A stretch of DNA of 64,000 nt, from contig JAJNNY010000057.1 of NCBI GenBank assembly GCA_022453515.1, forward strand, positions 1-64,000. The letters run 5' to 3'. The number at the start of each line of letters is the position of its first letter. The first letter of the stretch is position 1. The stretch comes from Astrocystis sublimbata (taxonomy: Eukaryota; Ascomycota; Sordariomycetes; Xylariales; Xylariaceae). Below, piece by piece: positions 9,743 through 20,712 of this stretch. The notes beneath the pieces were generated by a model. The model saw only the letters and a program-made list of their open reading frames with translations, was not told the DNA's origin and ran no database searches. Made by a program: the position numbers and the translations under genes.

Positions 9743-10862
9743 GGTTGGTATGTGTTATCGCGTCATTTGCGATCGCGATGTCGCGTCGGCTCAATGAGTT
9801 CTCGTATTTGAACACATCAATATATGTCTCGATAATTAGGAGCCCGGCGAAGTTGTGAGCCGTTGTTGTCGCATCGCGCCTAGTGCGTGGTATTTGTAGC
9901 TGCGAAACAAAAATGTGATGTGTTTGATGATGTCTTTTCGACGAGAAGCTCAGGGCTAAGCTTTAGGTACCTAGCTTCAGGTAGGAGCCTCAGTTAGGTG
10001 GGTACCTACCTAGGTAAGTGCCTAAGAAAACCCTGCTACAATCCGACTTCCTATCCGAGCACCTTTAACTGCCTGATTAGGTAAGTACCAGTACTTTTAC
10101 GGCAAAGAAATCCGTACATGAAAGTTCAAAACCCACGATGTTTAGATTTCTAATTCGCTAGAACTAGCGAAAACAGAGATTAAGACCAATAATAGAAATA
10201 CAAGAACAACTTTACCTACATCGTAACTGCATTTGCACTGATGTACGTGATGCTGTGGTGTTCAAGCACCTTTACTAATAATGAGGGGCGAGATTTGGTA
10301 GGGTCGCGATTACGGATTTAACTGCCCAGTTTACATGTTACACCAAGCCTCATCCATCTCATAATTTAAACCGGCCACTTAGGAGATACATCGCGCTCAA
10401 GCGTTAAACGATGAGCTCGCATGACATAAACCGTATTGCCAGTTATCTATACGCCATTTACTCAATCTACCTTTTCCCTCCGTCTCATGGCCTATTATCA
10501 ATGCTTTAATCTCAAAAGCCGTCTTCGACGACCCAGTGTGAAGAATGTTTTGAGTCATCGTAGGCCATGTCGTGTAAGTAACATGACAGCGCGGCCATCA
10601 AACGGTGTTCTTCGCAACAACAAAAGAGTTTGATGATTGTAGTATTGCCTCAATATTGTCTACTAGTTGCCGTGCAACACTAATGTGCAGAAACATACAC
10701 ACAACTTGTTGCGAGCTTATAATAACCCCATACACCAATTGAATTATTGATTGCGGACAAAAGCCGGCCTGTGTTATCTCGTCAAAAAGCTCATGGCCAT
10801 GATCGGACTCTTCCATGTGATGTCGGCGATGTGGTCCCAGACGGTACTTCCCCCGCATAATC
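9743..10862. other. Intergenic region between two minus-strand genes
   Basis: Promoter side of the G-patch gene and 3' side of psf3. It contains a cluster of TAGGTACC/ACCTAGGT-type motifs at 9962-10020 and 10078-10092. No coding sequence supported; the minus-strand frame at 10598-10948 lacks recognisable features. Confidence 0.6.
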
Positions 10863-11552
10863 TCAATGCCGCTTGACGCTCTCCATCCACTCCTTCTTGC
10901 CCCTCGCGCCATCATGCGCCTTCTTAAACAGCCTCCTCTCCCACTCATCGAGGCCCCTCAGGAAGTCTTCCCCACCGCCGACATTCATATCGTCGGTGGC
11001 GCCCGCCTTGCCGGCATGCAGGGCCAGGTCGGCGGCCCTGGTGACGAAAGTGCGGCGCAGGATGGCGCATATGTCCTTTTCTTCGAAGAGATCGAGCATG
11101 CGGGTGCCGAGGCCGTAGAAGTTGTGCGACTGGTCGCGCAGCGGCACGGCGCGCGGGTCGGCTTTGAGGGCGGACATGACCTCGCCCGACAGCGAGGGCG
11201 GCAGGTTCAGGGACACGAAGGACTTGGGGTCGTCGTCCGAGGACGAGGTGCTGGGGGCGCGGTTCGCCAGTGCCAGCAGCTCGGCCAGCCACAGCGGCAG
11301 CCCGACGGTGGTGCCGCTCTTCAGAGGCGCCGACGGGTTGTTGTCGAGGTAGCCGAGCTCGGCCACGTCGAGGTCGAATTTGCAGGGCACTTTCTGGAGT
11401 TGCATGGCGGTCAGACGATATAACTTCGAACATGGGAAGATGATGCCTGTAGACATATCATCATGCTTGATGATCAGGGGGTTGTGTAAGTGAAGTGCAT
11501 GCGTGCATACCTCGGCATCGGTCAAGATGGCGTCTATATCGTAGTAGGACAT
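10863..11552 (-). CDS. psf3: GINS complex subunit Psf3
   Basis: Two exons, 11511-11552 and 10863-11393, encode 190 residues. The start is the ATG at 11552 (MSYYDIDAIL); a GTG four codons upstream is not needed. Family hallmarks are YYDID at the N-terminus, then PCKFDLDVAELGYLDNN, then GLPLWLAELLAL. Psf3 is one of four GINS subunits that join Cdc45 and Mcm2-7 in the CMG helicase at replication forks. The 117-nt intron (11394-11510, GTATGC donor, CTCCAG acceptor) is a multiple of three and has no in-frame stop, so the unspliced frame reads straight through. Splicing is chosen because Psf3 proteins pass directly from the YYDID segment to PCKF. It is divergent from sod2, 617 bp away. Confidence 0.93.
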   Translation of the reverse strand: MSYYDIDAILTDAEVCTHALHLHNPLIIKHDDMSTGIIFPCSKLYRLTAMQLQKVPCKFDLDVAELGYLDNNPSAPLKSGTTVGLPLWLAELLALANRAPSTSSSDDDPKSFVSLNLPPSLSGEVMSALKADPRAVPLRDQSHNFYGLGTRMLDLFEEKDICAILRRTFVTRAADLALHAGKAGATDDMNVGGGEDFLRGLDEWERRLFKKAHDGARGKKEWMESVKRH

Positions 11553-12169
11553 GTTGCCCACCACGTCTCACAGCGTCTCTCAGCGGTTCATAGCTGGTTA
11601 GCGGTCCATATACAAACCACGCTCAGTCCCCAGATGCCCAAGTCTCATGGGTATTAGGTAGAAGCGTGAAGGGTCCTACAGAGGGCGGGCTGTGGTTTGC
11701 CGAGCTTGAATGAGATGGGTTGCGAATTACGCGTGAAGCTGAACGCGTTGCGAGAAATCGAGGTTGTAACTTTGGCTGCAGCAAGCTCCAATGTGGGGTA
11801 GCCTTGGCACTAACCTTGGCCGGTCTAGCGCGGGGCAGCCTTACGGCTTATCGCAACTCCAATGGCACATGCAATTAGAGAGAAGCTCGGTCTTGCAGGA
11901 TGACGACATCGGAGCATCCGAAGACAGCCGATAGGCACCGTAAAGCTAGAAATCTACTGGACACTGTGCGGCATCAACGGAGCTCCAGGAGCTGTCTATC
12001 ATCCCGCCAAATTTGTTGACATCATTCTTCGAGCTTCAATTCGTAACATCACCAACAACAATTCCAACACCACCAATTCCACCCCAAGTACCGCACACGT
12101 AGTACTTCGCAACCGTCGAATTGAACCGTGATTTTAGTCACCGAACCCAATTGAAAACCTCTCAACAAA
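11553..12169. other. Divergent promoter region psf3 / sod2
   Basis: 617 bp between divergent starts, probably serving both genes. No convincing TATA box. Short CAACAACA/CACCA stretches just before the sod2 ATG look like 5' leader. No gene seen. Confidence 0.6.
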
Positions 12170-12981
12170 ATGGCCACCACTCTCTTCCGCACAGCTCCGT
12201 CGGCCCGGGCCGCTCTGCGCGCCGCCAGCTCCGTCAAGCCCGCCGCCGCCGCTTTCGCCAGCACCAGCGTCACCCGCGGCAAGGTCACCCTGCCCGACCT
12301 TTCCTGTAAGCCAACCCGCCACCCACACGCTTCACCTTAGCCACGTACCAATTCCATGATGCCCGACGGCAGCAGCTTCGCTGACAAGGTGATTGCCGGT
12401 GCCAACCAACAGACGACTACGGCGCCCTCGAGCCGCACATCTCTGGCAAGATCATGGAGCTGCACCATAAGAACCACCACCAGACGTACGTGAACGGGCT
12501 CAACGCGGCCCTCGAGCAGATCGCCGAAGCGAACGGCACCGGCAACCAGCAGAAGGCGGCCACGCTCGCGCCGCTGCTCAACTTCCACGGCGGCGGCCAC
12601 ATCAACCACTCGCTGTTCTGGGAGAACCTGAGCCCCGCCAACAAGGACGGCGGCGGCGAGCCCGAGGGGGCCCTCAAGTCCGCCATCGACCGCGACTTCG
12701 GCTCCTTCTCCGCCCTCCAGACCCAGATGAACACGGCCCTCGCCGGCATCCAGGGCAGCGGCTGGGCCTGGCTCGTCAAGGACAAGGCCGCCGGCACCCT
12801 GCAGGTCGTCACCCGCGCCAACCAGGACCCCGTCGCCGGCACCTACGTGCCCCTCATGGGCATCGACGCCTGGGAGCACGCCTACTACCTGCAGTACCAG
12901 AACCGCAAGGCCGAGTACTTCAGTGCTATCTGGAACGTCATCAACTGGAAGACGGTCGCTAACCGTCTGGATAAGGCGTGA
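12170..12981 (+). CDS. sod2: Mitochondrial manganese superoxide dismutase
   Basis: Exons 12170-12305 and 12413-12981 (107-nt intron, GTAAGC donor, CAACAG acceptor, CTGAC branch) encode 234 residues. The first ~32 residues are rich in Arg, Ala and Ser with no acids: a mitochondrial presequence. The mature part begins KVTLPDLSYDYGALEPHISG. Metal ligands by homology are His63 in LHHKNHHQTY, the His of GHINHSLFW, and Asp and His of the signature DAWEHAYYLQY; the second-shell Tyr of TYVNGLN and the GGGH motif are also present. The protein converts superoxide to peroxide and oxygen in the matrix. The Gly preceding the active-site His segment favours manganese; metal choice is family-based. Strong GC3 codon bias indicates high expression. 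Confidence 0.97.
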
Positions 12982-13279
12982 GTGCGTTGAGTTGAGTGGG
13001 TTAGTAAGTGTGTCTGTATATATCCATGTATGTATGTATGACATGCGAAAAGAAATAAAAGTCAAGCGAGTTTAAGAATAATCGGAATGCTCAGAATGAA
13101 TTTGAGTGGAAATGGTGTCTCCTAAAAGCAAAGTCTTAATAAAGATCCACGTCCTCGCCCCATATAATACCTAGGTGATATACCTATATGCTCCCCGATT
13201 TCTCAGCCAAATATAAGTACTGTAGTGGGAGATTGAGGGGGGGCTACAAGGCCTGTTGGTTTTCTAGAAGAGTAATAAG

Positions 13280-13324
13280 GCTTCCGAAATCTATAATGTT
13301 TCCGAATTCCATAACGTTTCCGGG
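13280..13324 (+). repeat. 18-bp tandem units, left block
   Basis: Two full units of the form GYTTCCGAAWTCYATAAY (13280-13297, 13298-13315) and a partial third (13316-13324). Related to the block at 13932-13967, in the same orientation. Confidence 0.6.
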
Positions 13325-13931
13325 CCTAGGGATACTTTTATACTAGAATAGTAAGGGGAGGCATATTCGGAGCGGCTCAGGGCATACCTACTAAATATAC
13401 AGACGATTATAATACTACGACTTTTATTCTATAAATTTATGAGTAGAAGCATGTATACGGAAGGCATGTATAACGAAATAATCGTAGAAACAGAAGGCTT
13501 GTCGAACTTGGCGAAAATCTTCCCCGTCGAAGCCGGGACTCTATTTGTCTTTTTCATACATCCTTATATATATACGCCTGCACGCCTGCACGCCTGCACG
13601 CTTGTACGCGCGTGAGCAGTACTACGCCCATACTTACGACCTATAGCTTTGCTACTTTAGATTAAGCTGCTTTAGTAAGAGCTAATTGAATAGCCTACGC
13701 AAGTACGCTTTCCGGCGTGTATCTAGTACTAACTGGGATTATGGCTATAGGCCATCTATTGGATTCTGGACTGGACTCTGGACTGGACTAACCCCAAGGA
13801 CTGGATTGGACTGGCAGGCAGGTAAGCAGGTAGAAATATAGACTTAATACAACCTATAGATTGGCTGATTTAGTATGTGTGATTAGCGCATAATACGGGT
13901 TAAATATAGCGTATCTATAGCGGTGTATAAC

Positions 13932-13967
13932 GCTTCCGGATTTTATAACGTTTCTGAAATCTATTAA
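13932..13967 (+). repeat. 18-bp tandem units, right block
   Basis: Two units (13932-13949 and 13950-13967) related to the left block, differing mainly by C/T and G/A. The same orientation about 650 bp away suggests subterminal repeats of a decayed element or a duplicated fragment. Confidence 0.55.
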
Positions 13968-14099
13968 GCTAATATTATAGGGAAGCGTTGTTTAGTTTAT
14001 AAGGCTTGTGGGCACCCTATAATTCCTGGTACAGTAGGTAGTGTAAGAATTCTAATTACAGAATGAGAATAAAAATACGTAATAAGAATCAAGGGGGGA

Positions 14100-14175
14100 T
14101 ATCGGTTGTATCTCTTTGAAAGGCATGTCATCTGGTATAGGAGCCATGCTAATCTTCTCTTGGCATTCACGGCCC
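14100..14175 (-). ncRNA. U6 snRNA-like segment, mutated (likely pseudogene)
   Basis: On the minus strand, 14160-14143 reads AGAGAAGATTAGCATGGC, identical to the invariant U6 core that includes most of the ACAGAGA box and the AGC of the catalytic triad. It continues TCCT, ATACCAG, ATGACATGC, aligning with the U6 internal stem-loop region with changes that are almost all C-to-T or G-to-A. The 3' part, TTTCAAAGAGATACAACCGAT, resembles fungal U6 tails as I remember them. The 5' stem-loop is not recognisable and there is no T-run terminator. A 9-bp inverted copy of GCTAATCTT lies at about 14188-14196. The segment is 100 bp 3' of the broken DUF3176 gene. Confidence 0.5.
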
Positions 14176-14273
14176 TCATCGTCAAACAAGATTAGCTTTT
14201 TAATGTTCACGAAAGGGGAAATTGGCATATAATGTTCGTCGGAGCTGATCTTATCTTGGTTTCATTTTGGCGG

Positions 14274-16690
14274 TTACGGCACGACTTTCCAAGACACCAG
14301 TGAGTCAGCCATTCCCCTCCATGTGACCTTGATTGTTTTGGACATGTCCACCAGCTCTTCAGTCTCCTGCGATGAAATTGTCGATGCGTCATTTTGCAAC
14401 GCCCCTGACCCTTGCGGGCCGTACATCAACCAGGGGAGGAAAGATGCCTTCCAAATAGGAACCTGCTCGTTTGTCCGGGAAGATATCGTCAATATCAGGA
14501 GCAGCATCGTCAATACGGCCAGCAGAGACGGATAGGTTATCCACTCCCAATGAACTCTCAAACAGGTTGCGTAGTGATAGACCTGGCCAACTGCAGGATC
14601 TGAGTAATTCTCTACTCCGTTACTTCGAATCCAGATAGTTAGCGAATCGGAAATATTCGCAAATACGCTCTCGATGCGAGCAAAGCTTATGTTGCCGGAG
14701 TCGTACATGTTTAGAAGTACTTCTGGACCGTCGAAACTATAGAAAGTCCACCCATCGGACGACTGTGATCCACTACCGCCTTTGACCACACCATTGAAGT
14801 ATTGCCCAATGAAATAGGGCGTAAACCCAGAGGACATCAAGTATAAGCATTTCTGGGCCGAGGGAAAAGTAGCAAGGGCCGAGAATGTGCCATTGTAAGG
14901 GAGCCAGCGGTCATTCTGTCCGATCGAGTACTGTCACACGGGTCACTTCCGGGCTACCCAAATAGGAAGCCTACGCGCCCTAACCTCTGAATATATAGAC
15001 GATTGGATCAGAGCTACGGATCTAGAAGGTCATGAGGACCTCCGTATGCAGGCGACAGCCAACAGGCATAAGTGAGGCGTTGCCGCAGACCCGAGGAAGG
15101 TCCGAAGCCGGCCTCAAGGGCTGCCAGAAGGAGCATAAATAGAAGGGATTCCTCCAGCCTGGAGTAGAGGCTTTAGGAGGACATGGACCCTTTTGTGCCC
15201 TAGAGAATTATTAGCTAAATTGAAGCCTATTCCAAGCCCTAGAAATCTAGCCCTTGTTACAAGTACCCTGATTCTTCCAGCCTACTTTTATCGGGTGATG
15301 ACAAACAACCAACATCTATCAACCCATATCCTCCACCTGGTATCTTGTCGATCCAACCCCATACTGTTCGCCCGGAGTCTTCGATCGAGAATTCCGTGAA
15401 GTGTCCGGCTTTAACGGTTGCATTGTACACCCGCACACACGGTCGGAGCGAACATGTTGCAGCGCCGTAGCCTCGACATTGCCAAGACTGTGCGCGCTGC
15501 TCATCCTCGCAACCCAATATGGTTTGGCCGGTCGAGATAGCCACATGCTTGTCAGAGAACGAAGTCTTGCCCGCAAGTACTTTGACTTTGATGATTTCCA
15601 CGTCCGATGGTTCGTCAAAATTCTCGATGTCGATATAGTGACTCATCGCAACCACTTCAAGCTTTTTATTACTATCGGAAAACGCACTCAGAGAGAAGCT
15701 CGTATTCAGCTGCGAACCAGCTTCGTAGCCTTCGTAATTTTCCTTTGGAACCCTAGTGTTGAATGTCAATGTGTCGCTGTCATTATAAGAACAATAGCTT
15801 GACACCCCGACAGAGGTGTTCAAAGCATCGTCTGTAGGGCAGTATGCATCGACAGTAATCTCATCTGATGAATCGGTGCAGCTACTACAGTAGCCTGAGG
15901 TGGCGTAGGGTTCCGAGAAAGTACAGTTTCCAGTCACACATCCAAGAACCGAACCATCTCCAAACTGTCCCCCTGATGGTAAGCTCCCTCGAAGTAGAGC
16001 AGAATTCAGATCTCGATAAAAAATCGGGTTATCGTCAGAGTTATTAAACCAGCTCGTTCGGAGAATTGTAGTTTTCTGTCCGTTCACTACCACAGAGCAG
16101 TCAAACGTCCCGATAAGCTGCTGGATAGATGGGTCTATACCAATAGACAGGACCAAGAGGCTGGCGCCTAGTGTCGCCAACGGTTGGCGTAAGCGATGTG
16201 CGAAAAGAAGTTGAACTGAGCCCCATGCACCGCGCCCGGCGTTATCATATCTGACGAGGTCAAATAGGGGACGCTCCTTCGAGAACCAACCCCATTGAAG
16301 CTGGCCAATACATGACGTCGCGATAAACGACAAAGAAGCCTTCATCACAAGTGTATATATCGACAGGAGGGTATTGAGTGAAATGCTGAATGACCACTGG
16401 GGCAATGGGTGGCCGTTGTGTGGATATAACGTTGCGAGTATTATGGCAGGCGAGGCGAAGACAAGAATTGAAGCACCGATCTCCCACCGCCACGCGAGGA
16501 CGGACTTTCTGATGGAAGCATTTGAACCTTTGACTGGTATCTTCGCTGGCGGAATTGAGCCGGGAGGTTGAACAATCTCAACAAAGCTGCCAGATGAGCG
16601 GGTTTTGAGCAGATGTTCCTCATCAATGGCAACACCAATGGGTTGAAGAGATAGCTCTCCAAATGATAACTCATATGATTCATTGTTCAT
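14274..16690 (-). pseudogene. DUF3176 membrane-protein gene disrupted by a solo LTR
   Basis: The 5' part (16690-15262) encodes a DUF3176 protein: an N-terminal cytoplasmic region, membrane segments around WRWEIGASILVFASPAIIL and in the following ~100 residues, the family motif GRGAWGSVQLL, then a Cys-rich, N-glycosylated loop (CVTGNCTF, CSSCTDSSDE). The 3' part (14926-14274) supplies the rest of the loop, a last membrane segment (ITYPSLLAVLTMLLLILTI) and the tail to TAA. A 330-bp LTR plus a duplicated AGTAC separates them. Without those bases the frame is continuous and about 693 codons long, a normal family length. As it stands, translation stops two codons into the LTR after 477 residues and loses the last membrane segment. 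No other stop or frameshift is visible, so the break is recent. Family function is unknown. Confidence 0.88.
14932..15261. mobile_element. Solo LTR of a retrotransposon with 5-bp target duplication
   Basis: 330 bp starting TGTCACAC and ending CTTGTTACA (TG...CA with imperfect inverted ends), flanked on both sides by AGTAC (14927-14931 and 15262-15266). It contains a TATA-like CATAAATAG near 15134. There is no internal coding region, primer-binding site or polypurine tract, so this is a solo LTR left by recombination. The Gypsy-like assignment is by appearance only. It is far less AT-rich than the Fot1 copy at the left end and shows little RIP. Confidence 0.9.
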
Positions 16691-18167
16691 TTTGCTGTTT
16701 CGGCTCTAGGATCCCCATTCCTGGCGGTCCTATCTCTGTTTTCATATGTCAATTAGCGAGTTTAGACGATAACAAAGCTACGCAACAGGAGCGAGTAGGT
16801 GCTTAATAAATGAAAGGTTGAGATTAAGGGGGCGTTGCACTATTGCAACACTGCAACGCCCGCAGCCCCCATGTTACGCCGGTAACACACATGATAGGGC
16901 CATGGCTTCGTTGAAATCTTTCATTCTGTGGCATGTAGCTATGGATGTACAGCTGGACCACCTAGATGCTGACTAGAATGCAACCCAATGGACCCCCATA
17001 TGCAACGTCACCTTCGAAGAGCGCTGCTGGCGTGGCATATTTCCTGATTTGCCTCATGCATGATTTTGAAACGAAGTCACTCAGCCTGGCCTATCTTTAG
17101 AACACTACGACGGTAGGACCTTCGCTGCGGTTGAAATAAACTCAACCCTACCCGCATTACAGACGCGATTCAATTGGACTTTAGATCTATACTATGTCCC
17201 TTAGATAATACAATCAGGTGACTGGTAGTCACTCCACTTGCTCACGCTATCTTACATAGCTGTTCTTATTCCTTTTGCACACTTGGAAACTTACCTTATA
17301 AAATTTTTCTGAATCTAGGCCTATGAGCTCCATTCAAGAGACTACGTTGGCTATTACTTATATGAGTGATTGTGTACTCTCGTATGTGACGGAAGAGGAT
17401 TATCGTAAATTGAAGCAATTCTAAGGGCTGGTGGATCGTGGGGGCGGGACCCTCCTCGTCCATCTACAATACTAGCAGCAAGATAGTATATGCATGTCTG
17501 CGTTCAGCCATGCTGTGTCCGCTTACGCATTTATTCACTGTTAATGTTACATAGGTAGTTATGTACATAGATTAGCCGATACTACAGGCCAGCGACTGAA
17601 TAGAACAGCTGTAACGCTGGCGCGATGTCCTGTTGTCCCTTGGCCTCTAGCTCCATTCTTGTTTGCGCAAGTGCTCCTGCGGCAGCAGCCTTATTGACGA
17701 CCAATTAGATAATTCCGATCTGCTTTTTGGGAGGATATTGATACAACATGAGCCGGATGGCTTATGCGTGTGTTCCTGTACACTTATGTGATGAGTGTCT
17801 TCTGTGCCCAATGGGCCTCCGAGCCTCGTAGCCTTCAACGGCCAATAGCTCCTATATATAGCTAGCACACTAACACATTTGTAGTACATGATGCGACGGC
17901 CGACAAATTTGTTGTTACACAGTTTAGGGGGGGAAATGCGGCTCTTTCCCGAGTGAAGTCCCAACAATGAAACCGTCTGGTATGTATTTCCATGTTAGAT
18001 ACTTTACCTACTTGTAATTGGGTGCGGGGCTCACCAACCAACATGCGACCAACAAAGACGACTCAAGCTTCTTTTAAACCACACTCATCACCCTCGTTAC
18101 TAACGGTGCTGGTTCCATCTCAACGAAAGTCCAGTAAAATACTGTCGGTCAAGCCAACAACATCAAA
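16691..18167. other. Divergent intergenic region
   Basis: 1.48 kb between the broken DUF3176 gene and the FAD oxidase, divergently arranged. It contains a 10-bp-stem hairpin (16830-16861) and a TATATATA-like stretch at 17851-17858, about 310 bp before the oxidase ATG. No gene supported. Confidence 0.55.
16830..16861. repeat. Perfect 10-bp inverted repeat
   Basis: GGGCGTTGCA and TGCAACGCCC separated by 12 bp, followed by a smaller TGTTAC/GTAACA inverted repeat at 16872-16888. Function unknown. Confidence 0.5.
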
Positions 18168-20087
18168 ATGGCCGCTGCAGCCCCCCGCGTTGACTCTGAC
18201 AAGGCCATGGCGACATGCCAGGCTCTACAGAGCCAGGGCCTCAGGGTCGTCACCGCAAAAGACAGCTCTGACTATGTGGCAGAGCAACAGAATCCTTGGT
18301 AACTTCACTATTGAGAACCTCCGCACACGCTCAGAACACGTGAAAATAACAAGCGTCCCTAACGATAACATCGACATCAGGTCCGAGGTTTGCTGGCTTC
18401 CTGCCACCTGTTACGTGCGGCCGCAAAACGCAGCCGAGGTCGCTGCCGCACTGGCTACCGTGACTGAGAAGGGAACCACATTCGCAGTCCGCAGCACGGG
18501 ACACAATCCTATTCCCAAGGTCAGCAGCGTGGACCAGGACGGCGTCGTGATTGACTTGCGGGATATCAAGTCGTTGTCCCTGCGAGACGATGGAGTGGTG
18601 CAGATCGGCGGTGGCGCTACATGGGGTGACATCTATACTTTTCTTGAGGACCGCGGACGCTCCATTATTGGCGCGCGCAATTTGGATGTCGGCGTTGGGG
18701 GGTATACCCTGGGCGGTACGTCTTTGATATCTTGCATAATCATCATCGCTCAAGCGGGATGCTCGCTGATGAGTGTTTAGGAGGAATGTCGGCGTTTCCC
18801 AACATCCACGGACTGCCGGCAGACAATGTCGTCAACTATCAGGTCAGTGAATGAGTTCTGGAGGGATCTCATCAGAAGATTAACCCCAATGGCTTCTCTA
18901 GTTAGTTCTCGGAAACTCCACCATCGTCGAGGCCAATGCGGCAACAAACAGCGATCTTTGGAGAGCACTGAAGGGCGGCGGCACCAACTTCGGTAATAAT
19001 AACTAATCATTCTCAACAGCCCTCATCACCTCCTCTCACACAGTCATGTCGAGCTGGAGCCAGCTAACAAATCCCAGGAATCGTAACACGCTTCGACATG
19101 CAGACCTACCCCCTGATCAAGACCAAATACGCAGTCAACGTGTACGACCCGGCCGACTACGTCAACATACTGCAGGCCACGATCCGCGTCCAAGAATCGA
19201 TGGAAGACGACCCCAAGATCGGTCTTTTCGTCAGCTTCAGCGCGCAATCCGTCACTGTTGGGCTGCTGTATGCCGATGAGCTGCCGGAGGAGATAACACC
19301 GAAAGCTTTCGACCCTTTTCTCCAGCTGGACAGTCTTCTTGCCCAGCCGGTTCCGTGGACCAGCGGCACGATCAAGTCGCTTGTGAACAGCATACAGTAC
19401 AACGCGCCGAGCGCCCGGTAAGTGAAGAGAAGCTAAGCTTGTCAGGGGTAGGGTTGGGCTTTATATTGGAGAGTGAATGACTGACTAACCTGTGACTTAC
19501 TCCCACAAAAGACGCACGCAAGCGGCAGCGACGATCAAAGTTGACCTGGACCTCTATGTCAAGGCTCACGAGCTTTATATCGAGAGGAACAAAACTGCTG
19601 TATCTGATGTTTTCTACACGATTCAGCCATTGTCGCGCAGTGCGGTGCGGCAGGGTGAGGAGAAGGGCGGGAACATAATGGGTATCCCGGACGTGGCCCA
19701 GAACTGTAAGACTCGAAGAACTGACTCTTTCTTCTCGACCCGCCCACCTACCTACCTTCCATTCATCCTTCTGTGCCCATGTTAATTCATTGTGTTTTTT
19801 ATTACTTAGGGTGGGTAGCGGCAAGCTCCTGGAGTGGCGCCAACCTCGACGAAAAGGCATTTGCCGACGTCGACGATCTGCGCATCGAGGTAGAAGAGGC
19901 CGCCGCGTCGCGCGGTCTGAAGCTCGACTTTGCCTTCATGAACGATGCGAGCCCGGCCCAGACTGTCTTGGACACGTATGGCGACGCGAATGTGAAGCGC
20001 ATGAGAGATGTGGCTGCTAAGTATGATGAGAGAGAGGTGTTCCAGCGGTTGCAGAATGGGGGGTATCTCCTTCGTAACCTTAAGTGA
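18168..20087 (+). CDS. FAD-linked oxidoreductase, berberine-bridge-enzyme/VAO family
   Basis: Seven exons (18168-18298, 18381-18715, 18781-18842, 18902-18992, 19078-19417, 19512-19705, 19810-20087) give 476 residues with consistent phases. The FAD-binding PCMH fold starts around CYVRPQNAAEVAAAL. The motif AVRSTGHN supplies His85, the expected covalent 8-alpha flavin attachment site. The second Cys of bicovalent enzymes is absent (GARNLDVGVGGYTLGGG). Also present are GGGTNFGIVT and a short BBE-type C-terminal segment. No signal peptide is visible, unlike many secreted members. Fungal relatives are often tailoring oxidases of secondary metabolism; the substrate cannot be read from sequence. It lies in an accessory block with a small secreted protein, an SDR and a PKS ACP relic. 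Confidence 0.9.
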
Positions 20088-20712
20088 AGTGAAGTGATCA
20101 AAGGGTTCAGGAGCCGAGAGCAACATGGGCCATGCGCAACCTTTGTATCAATTCGAGAGCTATTAGGCCTTGATGCAGAGGTGGAAGGTTCGTTCGTGCT
20201 TTTAGGTTCGCGATAGGAAGATGATGGAACTCTGTCTCAACTTATAATTAAGTGCCTATCTAGAACCGTCGATTTGATAGCCGATACTAATTAAGCCTTC
20301 CGGTGATTCACAGCTCACAATATATTCACTTTGCGGAGTATTTGTTTTTGGTACTTGAAAATGCTCAATTGAACAGAATGTGTGTATTGGAGATTTGTGA
20401 CAAGTTTGATAGTTTACAGAGGTGCGCTTCAAGGAAGCGGGTGTGGTACTATTTTATACGACTTAAAGTGCGGGCCGCTCACTTCCGTGCTGCAGGTCTT
20501 CGTTGGGATTGTCCAGCTCTCGCCGGCGCAGTCCTCTTCGGCGTATACCTTGACTGTGTAGTTTGCGGGGGCAACCCCCCAATACGTTAGCATGAACTAA
20601 TTGCTTGGATCATAACATAAGGCAAGGAGGAAGATAACAACGGCTGTGTTAAGTATGGGAAGAGGGGAGAGGGAGAGAGGCGGAGTGGAAGAATAATCAA
20701 GCCCTGGGCTTT
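20088..20712. other. Convergent intergenic region
   Basis: Separates the oxidase from the convergent small secreted protein gene. 3' UTRs only; nothing else recognised. Confidence 0.55.

Larger units (their letters stand above)
12982..14273. other. Repeat-rich intergenic strip
   Basis: After the sod2 3' UTR (an AATAAA-like AAATAAAAG near 13055) the sequence becomes AT-rich with transition-type decay. It carries two blocks of an 18-bp repeat (13280-13324, 13932-13967), a GCCTGCAC tandem (13566-13600), a GGACTGGACT micro-repeat (13760-13815) and a U6-like segment (14100-14175). These suggest one or more decayed mobile elements between about 13.2 and 14.2 kb. No gene supported. Confidence 0.6.

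Noticed and set aside
14932..15180. Open frame in the LTR reading like a retrotransposon polyprotein tail (LEGHEDLRMQ)
   Set aside because: The TG...CA ends and the AGTAC duplication show this is LTR sequence; the short frame is incidental.
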